From Larkinella sp051857545 (lineage in GTDB: Bacteria; Bacteroidota; Bacteroidia; Cytophagales; Spirosomataceae): a stretch of 64,000 nucleotides of DNA. The first letter of the stretch is position 1. Each line of letters begins with the position of its first letter. Below the pieces are notes generated by a model that was given only the letters and a program-made list of their open reading frames with translations, did not search any database and had not been told where the DNA came from. Where the stretch lies: NCBI RefSeq assembly GCF_051857545.1, contig NZ_JBPZHB010000003.1:434001-498000 (forward strand). Reading direction: 5' to 3'. Made by a program: the position numbers and the translations under genes. Shown piece by piece: positions 6,878 to 16,700 of the stretch.

Positions 6878-8657
6878 AAGGCTGGTGACGGTCGATTGCG
6901 ATACGACGGTTTCGGGCTGCAACCTCCGCATCAAGGCCGTCGACAGTCAGGAGACGGAAACCGATGTGATGCCACGGGTAGGCGGGGTTTTGCAACCGCT
7001 GACGCTATCGGTGGAACACCTGGAAGGGGCATCGCTGGCGGGTTACCAGTATCAATGGACGCGCACCAGTGGAACGAGTGCGGCTGTTAGCTTGGGCACC
7101 TCACCAACCTTGTCGGCGACGGCGATTGGAGAATACGCCGTGAAGCTGATGAGTGGGACGGACACCTGTACGGCTTACCTGACGGTTCGCAGCAAACCGT
7201 GTAAGTCCCGCACGCACACGTACGCCTGTGGCACGACGCCCGCCATTCCGCTGCCCGACAATGGCAGCCGATTGAGCAACCTGGCGCCGGGCGACCCGAT
7301 CCGGGCGGCCGATTTCGACATCATCGTGACGGAGGTGTCCGGTGGCGGTTCGGAAGGCTGGAATGGGGTGGAGTATACGGAGATTCCGTATTTGCAAGGC
7401 TCCCGGATTGCCATTGAGCTGACCGGGGTGGTGGTGAATGAGTGCTATGAGTTGATGGGGGGAACGGCCCAGTCGGCGTATGATCCGAAATGGACGGAAG
7501 TTAAGCCTATTGATGAAGTAGTGACAAATGTCGTCACGGCCATAAAAGATTTATTAGCAGTTTATACTCCTAATGACAAGACTAAATTGAAAGAATATAC
7601 GAAAAAGCTTGATGAAGTGAAGCAGGCTTATCAGGAGGATGACGGAATTCCGCAGGAAGCTAAAGAGGCTATTATTCATAATACGAATATCATTCAAGCT
7701 AAATTGAATGAATTAGTATCTTGTGATTCTTTATCAAATTCTCCCAATGGTAGACGAGCCGCTACTACCTGTCCGAATCCTCAGGATCTCATTTCCTTAA
7801 TTAACGCAGGGCTTCCCGAACCAACTGGGGATGGAGATACGCAAAAAAGGACAATCGAATTTGGTACATTTCAATGGGATGGAAATCCGAATGAGATATC
7901 AAATAAGACGCACACGCAATCGAATAAATTACAAATACAACAATTAATAGCCAGCACGGGAGAGTTAAATGATTGGAATAGATATTTGGTTTATCCTCAA
8001 GGCTTTACTCGCTCAATCTATGAAAACGGATTTATGATTGATGGTGCTTTGGGAGTTCGAGATGTACTTTCCACAGATTCGGAGAGCAGGATTATTGATA
8101 ATTATTACAGTGGGAAGCAATCAGAAATTGCATTTGAAATAGGTGATCCAGTTTCCAATAAATTGATAGAATATTATGAAGATCCTTTTCATTCTTATAT
8201 TGATCAATTTATTGCCAGGATTACATCAAAGATAAAAGAGGGGAAATTTAATCAATTGAACGGTGATTTCGTCTTTGATAATCGGGGAGGAGCTAGTGGT
8301 ATTGGCCTTCCAGATTTTAGTAATATTTCTGAAATTCCTTTCTATGACTTCTATGGTATCATGGGAGGTACACAGAAAATTAAAGTAGAGATGGAATTGA
8401 GGACGATTAAATACGAAAATGCCAGTATTGATTTTAATATGAAAACATTTAATTATACGACTCAAAAATTAAATGCCACTTTCCATATTATGGACTGGTA
8501 TGGTGCAGATGAAGCCGATATTAATGGGAATTCTGTGGTAAAATCGATGAGTGAAAGTTTAAAAGCTTTTTTTAGGTTGCAACATTATTGGGGTGTTGGA
8601 CATCCTTTTCAAACAAGAATTTCAGCTAAATTGATAAGCGAGATCACAATTCGATGA
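6840..8657 (+). CDS. 5'-truncated polymorphic toxin cassette 3
   Basis: The frame opens at a TTG inside the boxA-like element; the first codons that match toxin 1 are RLVTVDCD. An in-frame ATG exists at 6969, but neither start gives an export signal. The constant segment is shorter than in cassette 2 and ends at SAYDPKW (~7475-7493). The tail is about two-thirds identical to cassette 2's by eye: FYDFYGIMGGTQ, DWYGADEAD and LQHYWGVGHPFQTRI are all present. The composition changes from GC-rich to AT-rich at the junction. It overlaps its immunity gene by 4 bp. Probably a silent donor cassette; the activity of the tail is unknown. Confidence 0.65.
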   Translation: MFFDILNDKNKSRRLVTVDCDTTVSGCNLRIKAVDSQETETDVMPRVGGVLQPLTLSVEHLEGASLAGYQYQWTRTSGTSAAVSLGTSPTLSATAIGEYAVKLMSGTDTCTAYLTVRSKPCKSRTHTYACGTTPAIPLPDNGSRLSNLAPGDPIRAADFDIIVTEVSGGGSEGWNGVEYTEIPYLQGSRIAIELTGVVVNECYELMGGTAQSAYDPKWTEVKPIDEVVTNVVTAIKDLLAVYTPNDKTKLKEYTKKLDEVKQAYQEDDGIPQEAKEAIIHNTNIIQAKLNELVSCDSLSNSPNGRRAATTCPNPQDLISLINAGLPEPTGDGDTQKRTIEFGTFQWDGNPNEISNKTHTQSNKLQIQQLIASTGELNDWNRYLVYPQGFTRSIYENGFMIDGALGVRDVLSTDSESRIIDNYYSGKQSEIAFEIGDPVSNKLIEYYEDPFHSYIDQFIARITSKIKEGKFNQLNGDFVFDNRGGASGIGLPDFSNISEIPFYDFYGIMGGTQKIKVEMELRTIKYENASIDFNMKTFNYTTQKLNATFHIMDWYGADEADINGNSVVKSMSESLKAFFRLQHYWGVGHPFQTRISAKLISEITIR

Positions 8658-9346
8658 AAATAAAGAGGATCGCCATATTTGTGCTTATCATTTCAGCATC
8701 TTATGGGCTATTTAGAATAAATCAAGTTGCTTGCAAGACTTGCGAAAATAACAATATACAAGTAATAAACTCATGCGCTCCCGTTAGGAGTGCCTATAAA
8801 GCAGTATACCGATGCTTGAATTGCTTTTGTGATATTCACCAAGATTGGAAAAAGATTAGTGAATTAATTCGCCGTATCGATTATTTTAGAGGAGGGGTTA
8901 CAGGGGAAATATACCCGACTAGTATAGTAGGAATTAAAAAAATAGCTTGTAGCGACGATGAGCTACAATATGATGTATTTGATGATGATGAAGTTTTTCT
9001 TTATATAGACCAAGATACTTCTAAAAATATTTATGATGGGGCTTTAAAGGCAATGTCTATAAATAATATGATGGCTAACTATATTATTGGAGCATTAGAT
9101 GTTGGTAAAGAAAACAGGACTTTAATACACAATTCAGAAAAAGCCACCGTTCGATACAACCTAGATTATAGTGAACTAAACAGTAAATCTCTAATCAAAT
9201 TTCAACAAGCCATTCATTATGATTCTTCCTATCAAAAGAAATTTAAAAATGTGGAATACCAATTAGTCAATAAAGAAACCCGCAGATATGATGCCAGTAT
9301 TCGCTACGAAGATTTTGGTGAGCGGTTTTATCTGGATGTGTTTTAA
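8654..9346 (+). CDS. Membrane-anchored immunity protein of cassette 3
   Basis: This 230-residue paralogue of the gene at 5959 has an N-terminal anchor (IAIFVLIISASYGLF), then CKTC and CFC motifs. The middle differs clearly from its paralogue, while the last ~160 bp of the two genes show only about six mismatches. That pattern suggests recombination or gene conversion at the 3' end, with the divergent centre setting toxin specificity. Immunity is inferred from coupling to the toxin tail. Confidence 0.65.
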   Translation: MKIKRIAIFVLIISASYGLFRINQVACKTCENNNIQVINSCAPVRSAYKAVYRCLNCFCDIHQDWKKISELIRRIDYFRGGVTGEIYPTSIVGIKKIACSDDELQYDVFDDDEVFLYIDQDTSKNIYDGALKAMSINNMMANYIIGALDVGKENRTLIHNSEKATVRYNLDYSELNSKSLIKFQQAIHYDSSYQKKFKNVEYQLVNKETRRYDASIRYEDFGERFYLDVF

Positions 9347-9435
9347 AGGCGTTATATCAACTCATAATTACAAGTAAACAGGAAGAATAATGAAAAATTT
9401 AACTCATTTAAAATGTTTGCACAAGCAATAATTGT

Positions 9436-9897
9436 ATGAAATCCATCACCTTACGCTTTCAATTTCTACCGGTTCTGTTAATACTGCTGACCGTCGAGCT
9501 TGCCGGATGTAACAAGAACAGCGACGATCCCGAACCCATCACCACTTCCAGCATCGGCAAATACGCTGGTAAGATGGTTACGACGGGTGGCTTGACGAAT
9601 CAGGGGTCTGCCATTGTCCAGACCATGGCCATCACCGTTGAAATGACGGCAGGGAGCAAAGAAAACGAAGTCAGGTGGAAAATTATCGGCCCTTTCGGTG
9701 ATTACAATGATCCGCTGACGGCAACGATAGACGGCACCAAATTCACGACACAAAGCCAGAAACTTACGTATGGCCCGGGAGATGAGGTGGTTTTCGAAGG
9801 AACGGGCACCCTCATCGGACAGCAACTCACGGTTATGCTCCGGGAGGACGATGGTCAGGGACAATACACCCACGAAATTACAGCGACCCGAAAATAA
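9436..9897 (+). CDS. Small lipoprotein, paralogue of next gene
   Basis: This 153-residue protein has a lipoprotein signal (LLTVELAGC) followed by NKNSDDPEP. The mature part is beta-rich with a YAGKM motif, MTAGSKENEV, and an EGTGTL...TRK end. The next gene repeats the same pattern (YTGKM, QAGSKSNEV, EGSGTL, ITATKK). It may be a small lipocalin-like or immunoglobulin-like surface lipoprotein. No named family recognised. Confidence 0.7.
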   Translation: MKSITLRFQFLPVLLILLTVELAGCNKNSDDPEPITTSSIGKYAGKMVTTGGLTNQGSAIVQTMAITVEMTAGSKENEVRWKIIGPFGDYNDPLTATIDGTKFTTQSQKLTYGPGDEVVFEGTGTLIGQQLTVMLREDDGQGQYTHEITATRK

Positions 9898-9934
9898 GTC
9901 AATTTTATTCAATCCATACACCAATCAAATGCAC

Positions 9935-10384
9935 ATGAAAACGTCTGCACCATTTTTCCACTTCTGCCTGAAAACGATTGTACCGGTTTTGATTCTGCTC
10001 AGTTTTTCGGCTTGTAAAAACGACAGCGATGACCCACAGGTTCCGACAAGCGCCTTTGTCGGAACCTATACGGGCAAAATGGTGGCAACAGGCCAACTCA
10101 TGGATTTTGAGTTAGACCCCATCGACGTCGAAATTCAGGCCGGCAGCAAATCCAATGAAGTAAAAATAAAATTTGACTTTGGTTTGGATGAGGCTGATTT
10201 TTTGCCGGCTACGGTGAGTGGAAACACCATTACCCTGGCGAAACACACCATCAAGGACGATTTTGGAACAATGACCTCCGAGGGAAGCGGTACTTTGTCG
10301 GGTAAGCTGCTAACGCTGAACGTAAAACAGACGGACGACACCGGTGCCAGCAGCAATATCCAGATTACTGCAACTAAAAAATGA
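9935..10384 (+). CDS. Small lipoprotein, paralogue of previous gene
   Basis: This 149-residue lipoprotein has the lipobox LLSFSAC. ATG at 9935 (or 9929) is preferred over upstream in-frame codons because it puts the signal peptide at the N-terminus. It lies 37 bp after its paralogue, so the pair is probably co-transcribed and arose by tandem duplication. Function unknown. Confidence 0.7.
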   Translation: MKTSAPFFHFCLKTIVPVLILLSFSACKNDSDDPQVPTSAFVGTYTGKMVATGQLMDFELDPIDVEIQAGSKSNEVKIKFDFGLDEADFLPATVSGNTITLAKHTIKDDFGTMTSEGSGTLSGKLLTLNVKQTDDTGASSNIQITATKK

Positions 10385-10436
10385 TGCTTCGTGGCCGGAC
10401 AGTCCTACAGTCCGGTTTCTTTTAATCCGGTTTCTT

Positions 10437-13400
10437 ATGAAAAGATCGTTAACGGTTGTTTGCCAGACCGTCCTGGGGCTGCTTTTGCCACTTGGAATGC
10501 TCCTGAGCTTCCGGTCGGCCTATGCTGACAACCGGGACCGACCATCGGATACCGATCCGGCCCGACCGGCAACGGCTTCAAGCCCGTTGCTTCCGGCTGG
10601 GACCACAACAGCCCTTGTCAAACTTAACACCAACAGCACCGCACTTTCGACCGCCACTACGGCGGGCTTGGAACATGCGCTACAGCGGGCACTGACCCAC
10701 TCGCCGAAAAAAACGAGTAGCCGGGTTTTATCAAACCAGAATGCCTTGATAGAACCGAAATTGGCAGCCGCCACCTCGGCTGAGCGCGATTCAGCGGCTT
10801 CGCTGTTTCGCTATTTAGACAGCCGCAATGGCTACGTGGAGGAGTTGACAATGCAGGATTTAACGGTATTACCGGTCGGTCTCAAAAAGCAGATCGGCAA
10901 CCGCACCGTCGAACTGGGTATTCTGAAAGTAAAGTTTTTTCCCCAACATGCGGAACTGACGGTTTTTGCCCGGATTAAGGCTTCGATGCCCGATCCGTAT
11001 TCGGGTGTCAATGAGCGCGAATTGTTTTTCGGGGCCGATCAGGTGCATTTTACGCGCGACGGTGGATTGACGGGTGATTTTAAGCTGGTGCTGCTGGGTG
11101 ATTACATTGTCCCGATGGGCAATATGACTTTGCGGCTGCGGGGTGGGTTGAACCGTCTCACGGGGGCAACGGAAGATTTGACATATGCAACGTTTAATTG
11201 TGGCGGTTTGGTCGGGTTAGGTGTAGTCGGTGAAGTGCTGTTTCCCCGGAGTATGCTGGTACCCATCGAACCGGTGACCGGCGGGGTTATTGGTTCCGGG
11301 CAGGTGATGGGCACCTTTCAGGTGAGTGCCCCGGATTTTAGCGACCTGATCGCGAAGGTCGACATCGCGCCCTTTGCCGTGACGGGCTACGAACAATTCG
11401 GCTTCCAGTTGACGCAGGCGGTTTTAGACCTCAGTGAAAAACGAAACGACAACGCCGTTTTGTTTCCGCCGGATTATTTCAACGATCCTCAAAACAGCTT
11501 GCCGGATGGCTCCGATCCCGGCACCTGGAAGGGCGTTTATATTCAGCAGTTTCGGCTCATTCTACCTCCCGAGTTTAAAACCCGGAGTGGGGGCTCGGAG
11601 CGCATTTCCATCGAAGCGACTAATCTGCTCTATGATCGGCAAGGTTTAACCGCCCGGGTAGCCGTCAATAACCCCCTGAACGGTGAGCCGCTATCCGCAT
11701 CGGGTTGGGCCATGACGCTGGATCGGTTTGAACTGGCGTTTGAGAAACATAAACTCGTTGGCGGAGCTTTTCAAGGACAACTGACATTGCCCATTGCGCC
11801 TACCACACCCGTAGGCTACCGGGGTGAAATTACGAAGAATGCCAACTATGGGCTTGAAGTTTTTGCGGTCGAATCACTCAAATTTCCACTCTGGCGGGCC
11901 ACGGCGACACTTCAGCCGTCATCACGGATTGAATTGAAAGTTGTCAACGGAACCTTTAAACCCCGGGCGACCCTCCACGGTAGCCTGGGGATTTATGCCA
12001 TGAAGAATGGCTCCGAAGCCACGGAGGGCGCTGCAACGCTCCAATTCAAGGGGATTACGTTCGAGAATCTGGTGCTGCAAACCGATGCACCCCGGCTGAC
12101 AGTCGGTGCTTTGGGTTATCAAAACGATCAGAAACTGGCCGGTTTTTCGATCACAGTCAGTGAATTGCGGGTGGCTGCGGCACCGGCCGACAGCGGAGAC
12201 GCCACCCTCTATTTGCAAGTTCGGGTCAACCTGATGAAGGAAACCTTTGGCGCCACGGCGGGTGTGACGGCTTACGGCAAATTTGTGGAAAATAACGGCA
12301 TCCACGAATGGAACAACAACGGAATTACCCTGTCGGACTTCTGCATCAAAGGGACGGTAAGCAACCTTACCCTGGCGGGTTGCGTCAGCCTTTTCGAAAA
12401 TGATGCGGTATATGGCAAGGGGTTTCGGGGATCAGTTAGCCTGGGCGTAAGTAAACTCGCTCAGGATGGGAGTTCCAACAAAATGAAATTCACCGCCGAG
12501 GCCCTGTTTGGGGCCAAAGAAGCATACCGGTACTGGTATGCAATGGGGGGCACAACGTTCAGTCCCGCCATCCCGTTGGCGGGGCCACTGGAAATGAACG
12601 CCATTTATGCCGGAGCGTATCACCACATGCGTCCACAGGTGCTGGGGGCGATGGGTAGCGCACTCAGTTACGAACCAACTGAAAGCATTCAACTGGGTTT
12701 TAAAGCTGTGATGGGCCTGGTGGCGGCAAAAAAAGCCTTTACAGGTCAGGCTGGCGTGGAGATTATCTTCAATCAAAATTGGGGGCTTAACTCGGTTGGG
12801 TTCTTCGGAGAAGGGGTCTTTACCGGGACGGTATCCGTCAATATTCCGGGGGCAAACAAACTGAAAACGATGGTGCTCAATACCGGAAAGGTATTGACTG
12901 GCGAAGTATTTTCTCAGGAAATGCTGGAAAAGAAAGCCAAACAGGAATTCGGAGCCACCGAGGGGAACGCCTTGGGCAGTATTCAGGGCCGGGTCGCTTT
13001 GCTACTAGATTTTGAGCACCATACCTTCCACGGCGATGCGGAGGTTTTTGTCAACGCAGGTGGGCTATTGCGCGGAACCGGAGCGAATAACCGGGCCGGT
13101 TGGATGGTCATGCACTTTGATGAAAACGAATGGTATTGTCATCTGGGTCATCCGGATAAAAGCCGGCGAATTGGACTGCTAATGCACCTGGGGCCACAAA
13201 TCCGCATCGATGGCTACCTGATGATCGGGCACCGGATTCCTGGTATGCCCCCTCCACCGGCGGAAGTGCTTCAGAAGCTCCGGAATGATCCAGCCCTCCA
13301 AACCGACCGGCCGGCTAGTGCGGAGGCCGATGCGGTGCTGGGGAAAGGGTTCGTCTTTGGAGCCAGTCTATCACTGGATTGGCGCATTCGCTTGTGGATA

Positions 13401-13724
13401 CCGTATCTGAATCTAACTGCCCGAGCCGGATTTGATATGCTGTTGAAAGAGTTCAATGCGCCGTTCTGCGGGGGGCGAACCACCATCGGCAGTAACAACT
13501 GGTACGGTCGGGGACAGATCTACGCCTTTCTGCAGGGCGAAGCCGGAGTCTATATTTTCGGAAAACGACCTTTGATTACGGTTTCGGCAGCGGCTCTGCT
13601 GGAAGCTGGCTTGCCGAATCCGGCCTGGCTGGATGGGCGACTGGCACTGGGGTTAAAACTGGGCCGGAAATTTAACCAAACCGTACGCTTTAACCTGGAA
13701 ATGGGCAGTCAATGCCGCCAATAA
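10437..13724 (+). CDS. Large secreted beta-rich protein of unknown function
   Basis: This is a 1095-residue protein starting at ATG 10437, which gives a clean signal peptide (LGLLLPLGMLLSFRSAYA). Most of the protein is predicted beta structure with many Gly-rich alternating segments. Other marks are a GWMVMHFDENEWYCHLGHPD stretch near residue 900, a Pro-rich GMPPPP segment, and a Cys-containing C-terminus (APFCGGRT, GSQCRQ). There is no PKD/FN3 signature and no obvious T9SS C-terminal signal. It is followed after 18 bp by the 1635-residue modular surface protein, so the two form a likely operon and may work together at the cell surface. I do not recognise the family. Confidence 0.7.
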   Translation: MKRSLTVVCQTVLGLLLPLGMLLSFRSAYADNRDRPSDTDPARPATASSPLLPAGTTTALVKLNTNSTALSTATTAGLEHALQRALTHSPKKTSSRVLSNQNALIEPKLAAATSAERDSAASLFRYLDSRNGYVEELTMQDLTVLPVGLKKQIGNRTVELGILKVKFFPQHAELTVFARIKASMPDPYSGVNERELFFGADQVHFTRDGGLTGDFKLVLLGDYIVPMGNMTLRLRGGLNRLTGATEDLTYATFNCGGLVGLGVVGEVLFPRSMLVPIEPVTGGVIGSGQVMGTFQVSAPDFSDLIAKVDIAPFAVTGYEQFGFQLTQAVLDLSEKRNDNAVLFPPDYFNDPQNSLPDGSDPGTWKGVYIQQFRLILPPEFKTRSGGSERISIEATNLLYDRQGLTARVAVNNPLNGEPLSASGWAMTLDRFELAFEKHKLVGGAFQGQLTLPIAPTTPVGYRGEITKNANYGLEVFAVESLKFPLWRATATLQPSSRIELKVVNGTFKPRATLHGSLGIYAMKNGSEATEGAATLQFKGITFENLVLQTDAPRLTVGALGYQNDQKLAGFSITVSELRVAAAPADSGDATLYLQVRVNLMKETFGATAGVTAYGKFVENNGIHEWNNNGITLSDFCIKGTVSNLTLAGCVSLFENDAVYGKGFRGSVSLGVSKLAQDGSSNKMKFTAEALFGAKEAYRYWYAMGGTTFSPAIPLAGPLEMNAIYAGAYHHMRPQVLGAMGSALSYEPTESIQLGFKAVMGLVAAKKAFTGQAGVEIIFNQNWGLNSVGFFGEGVFTGTVSVNIPGANKLKTMVLNTGKVLTGEVFSQEMLEKKAKQEFGATEGNALGSIQGRVALLLDFEHHTFHGDAEVFVNAGGLLRGTGANNRAGWMVMHFDENEWYCHLGHPDKSRRIGLLMHLGPQIRIDGYLMIGHRIPGMPPPPAEVLQKLRNDPALQTDRPASAEADAVLGKGFVFGASLSLDWRIRLWIPYLNLTARAGFDMLLKEFNAPFCGGRTTIGSNNWYGRGQIYAFLQGEAGVYIFGKRPLITVSAAALLEAGLPNPAWLDGRLALGLKLGRKFNQTVRFNLEMGSQCRQ

Positions 13725-13742
13725 GTTTGCCATTGTAATCCT

Positions 13743-16700
13743 ATGAAACGCATTCTAATCGGTCTTCTCATTGGGTATTGGGTGAGTTGTTTTTCAACGC
13801 TGGCCCAAGGCCAGGTAGTCAACGTGGTGGCACGGGCTAAACCGGCCGGACACATTCTGCTGCGGTGGGTGCCGGGCGATGAAACCGTCTGGCAGCAGGG
13901 GAATCAGTCGGGTTACCTCATCGAGCGGACGACGCTGAAACGCAATGGCGTTTTGCTGGCAACACCCGAGACGGTCAACCTGACGCCCCAACCGCTGAAA
14001 CCGACGGTCACGGCCCAGTGGCAACCGTACCTGCAGCCCGATAGTCTCGCTCACCAGGCGTTGCACGAAGCCCTGTATGCCCCCGACCCAACGATTCCGG
14101 CGGATACGACCAATCAACTGACCGTCAGTCAGGACAGCACAACGGCCTCCGAACAGCGCTATTTCTTCGCGATGGTCGCGGCTGATCAGCGTTATTCGGC
14201 CGCCCGTCTGGCTGCGCTGGGTTTTACCGATCAAACCGCCCAGATGGGGGAGCAATACCGCTACCGGATTCGGGTGGCGGGTCAGTCGGGAATTACGCCG
14301 GGTGACGTGGTCATAGGGCTGTCGGATGCATTGCCCTTGCTGCCGATTGCCAGACCCGTCCTTCGGTTTGAACCGCAACAAGCAGTGTTGCAATGGCCTG
14401 CGGATACGACCGTACGGGGTTTTAACAGTTACTGGGTCGAACGGTCTACCGACGGTCAGACCTTTGCGGGGCGCAATGCCTTGCCGCTGTTGAGTGACGG
14501 AGCGGAACAGGACACCATCAGCTATCAGGATAGTTTGCCTAAAAAACGACAAGTTTTTTATTACCGGCTCCGCGGGAAAACCATCTTCGATGAGTGGGGC
14601 TATTCGCCGGTGGTTTTTGGGCAATCGAAGTCGCCGGTTTCGTACAGTCCTCGAATCACGCAGGCCACCATTCCGTCGGTGGGAACCCTGGAAGTCCACT
14701 GGCGGTTTCCGGCAGACACGCTACTGCCGCGAGTCGACACCCTGATTCAGAACTTTTGGATCGGAGCGTCCCCGACGGCAGATGGCGCCCCCGTACGGCT
14801 GAAAGTCAATATTGCCCCGACAGATACCAGCACAACCATCAGCCAGTACGGACAAAAAATAGCAGTCAATGGTCCTCAGTACATTACGGTGGTTGCGATG
14901 AGTCTGGATGGCGATACCTTGCGGTCGTATCCGGTTTTGGTCCAACCCGCCGATTCATTACCCCCCGCCATTCCGACCGGTTTGCGGGGGACCATCGATT
15001 TGCTGGGGCGGGTTCAAATCCAATGGAATCCCAATACCGAGCCTGATTTACTCGGCTATAAAATCTTCAGTACCGAACGGGAAGGTGACGAACCCGCGTC
15101 CCGTAACGGCGAACCGTTTCCGGCGGCAAGTTGGGCCGACACGGTCGCTCTGAATCAGTTAAACCGGGACTTGCTTTATTATGTGCAGGCCGTCGATCAG
15201 CAATTCAATCAGTCGGCCTTGTCACTTCCGCTCAAGCTGACTCGACCCGACACCTTACGACCGGCTTCTCCCTGGATAAAAAGCTACGAACGAACCGATG
15301 CCGGAGTCAATCTTCGCTGGGCCAATAGTGCCAGTTCCGACGTGGTTCGGCATACGCTGTACCGAAAGGCACTGACGGGTGCCGACACCACCTGGCAGGT
15401 CGTCCGTGTTTTCACGGCGGGTGATACCACTTACCGGGATGAACCATTGGTGGCTCCGGGCGATTACGCCTACAATATCGTAGCGGAGGATGCGGGGAAA
15501 TTACAATCCCTTCCGCTGGAACCGCTGCTGGTGAGTCTGGCGGCCCGTAGCTCCGTTCACCCACCGATGACGGTCTTGAACGCAGCCGGAGAAGCGGGCC
15601 GGAACGCTGTTCGGCTTGACTGGCGTTATACCGATCCAACCGTGGTAAAATATGAACTTTATCGCGCCGAAGGAACATCCTCTTTGGCTCCCTGGCAATT
15701 TATCTCAGCACCCCAAACCACCACTTGGGACGAGCGGGTAAAAGCGGATTCAACCTATCAATATGCCATTCGGGCGATTTTTCGGGACGGCTCGGTCACT
15801 GGCTGGCAATCCCAAACCCTGGTTTACCATGCTACCGATACGCTGACCAATCAAGCCCCCATCGTGGCGTCGACGCTGCCGGATCAACGGGTGAATCAGG
15901 GCGAAGCGGTAAACTGGAGCATTCCGCCCGGCACCTTTACCGATCCGGACGGGACCATTACCCAGGTCGGGATCGTTGCCGCTGGATTGCCAACCGGATT
16001 GATCGCCAGCGGCACGACACTCAGCGGACAGCCGACCCAAACCGGAACGTATACCCTAACGGTTCGCGCCGAAGACAACGGGGGTCTGGCAACCTCGGCG
16101 ACCTTTCAACTCCGGGTCAATGCCCGGCCTGTTCTGCGCCTGGATTCATTGGTTCAGGTGGTGACGGTAGGAAAACCGTTCTCCTATTCGTTAGCAACGG
16201 ATGTAGTTACGGACACTGATGGTCAGGTCACTGAACTAGGCTGGGAATCGGGTGATTTTCCGGCCGGTGTGCAACTCAGCGGATTAACATTGACCGGCAC
16301 GCTGGCAACCTCCGGCCGGTTTCCAATCCGAATCCGGGCGTTGGATAATGATGGCGCACTAACAATCGATACCCTGGTGTTGGTAGCCAATCAGCCCCCC
16401 CTTGTCATAACGACACCGGCCAGCCAAACGGCGCTTTGGAAAGAACCGTATCGATACGTCGTTTCCGGTTCAGTATTCCGGGATGACGATGGATCGATTG
16501 TATCGGTCGTTGTGCTCGCTGATAGCCTGCCTCCCGGACTAGCAGCCTCTGGGCCACGGCTGGAGGGCGTTCCTACACAACCAGGTCAGTACCCGATTCG
16601 TTTGGTGGCCACGGATAATCGGGGTGCCAGCACGGAAGTGCAGTGGACATTGACCATCGGTGACGCTCCGAATCAGCCTCCGGTGGTGGACACGCCACTG

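Noticed and set aside
9770..9934. Upstream extension of the second small lipoprotein
   Set aside because: It overlaps the preceding gene in another frame and would place the lipoprotein signal in the middle of the protein.
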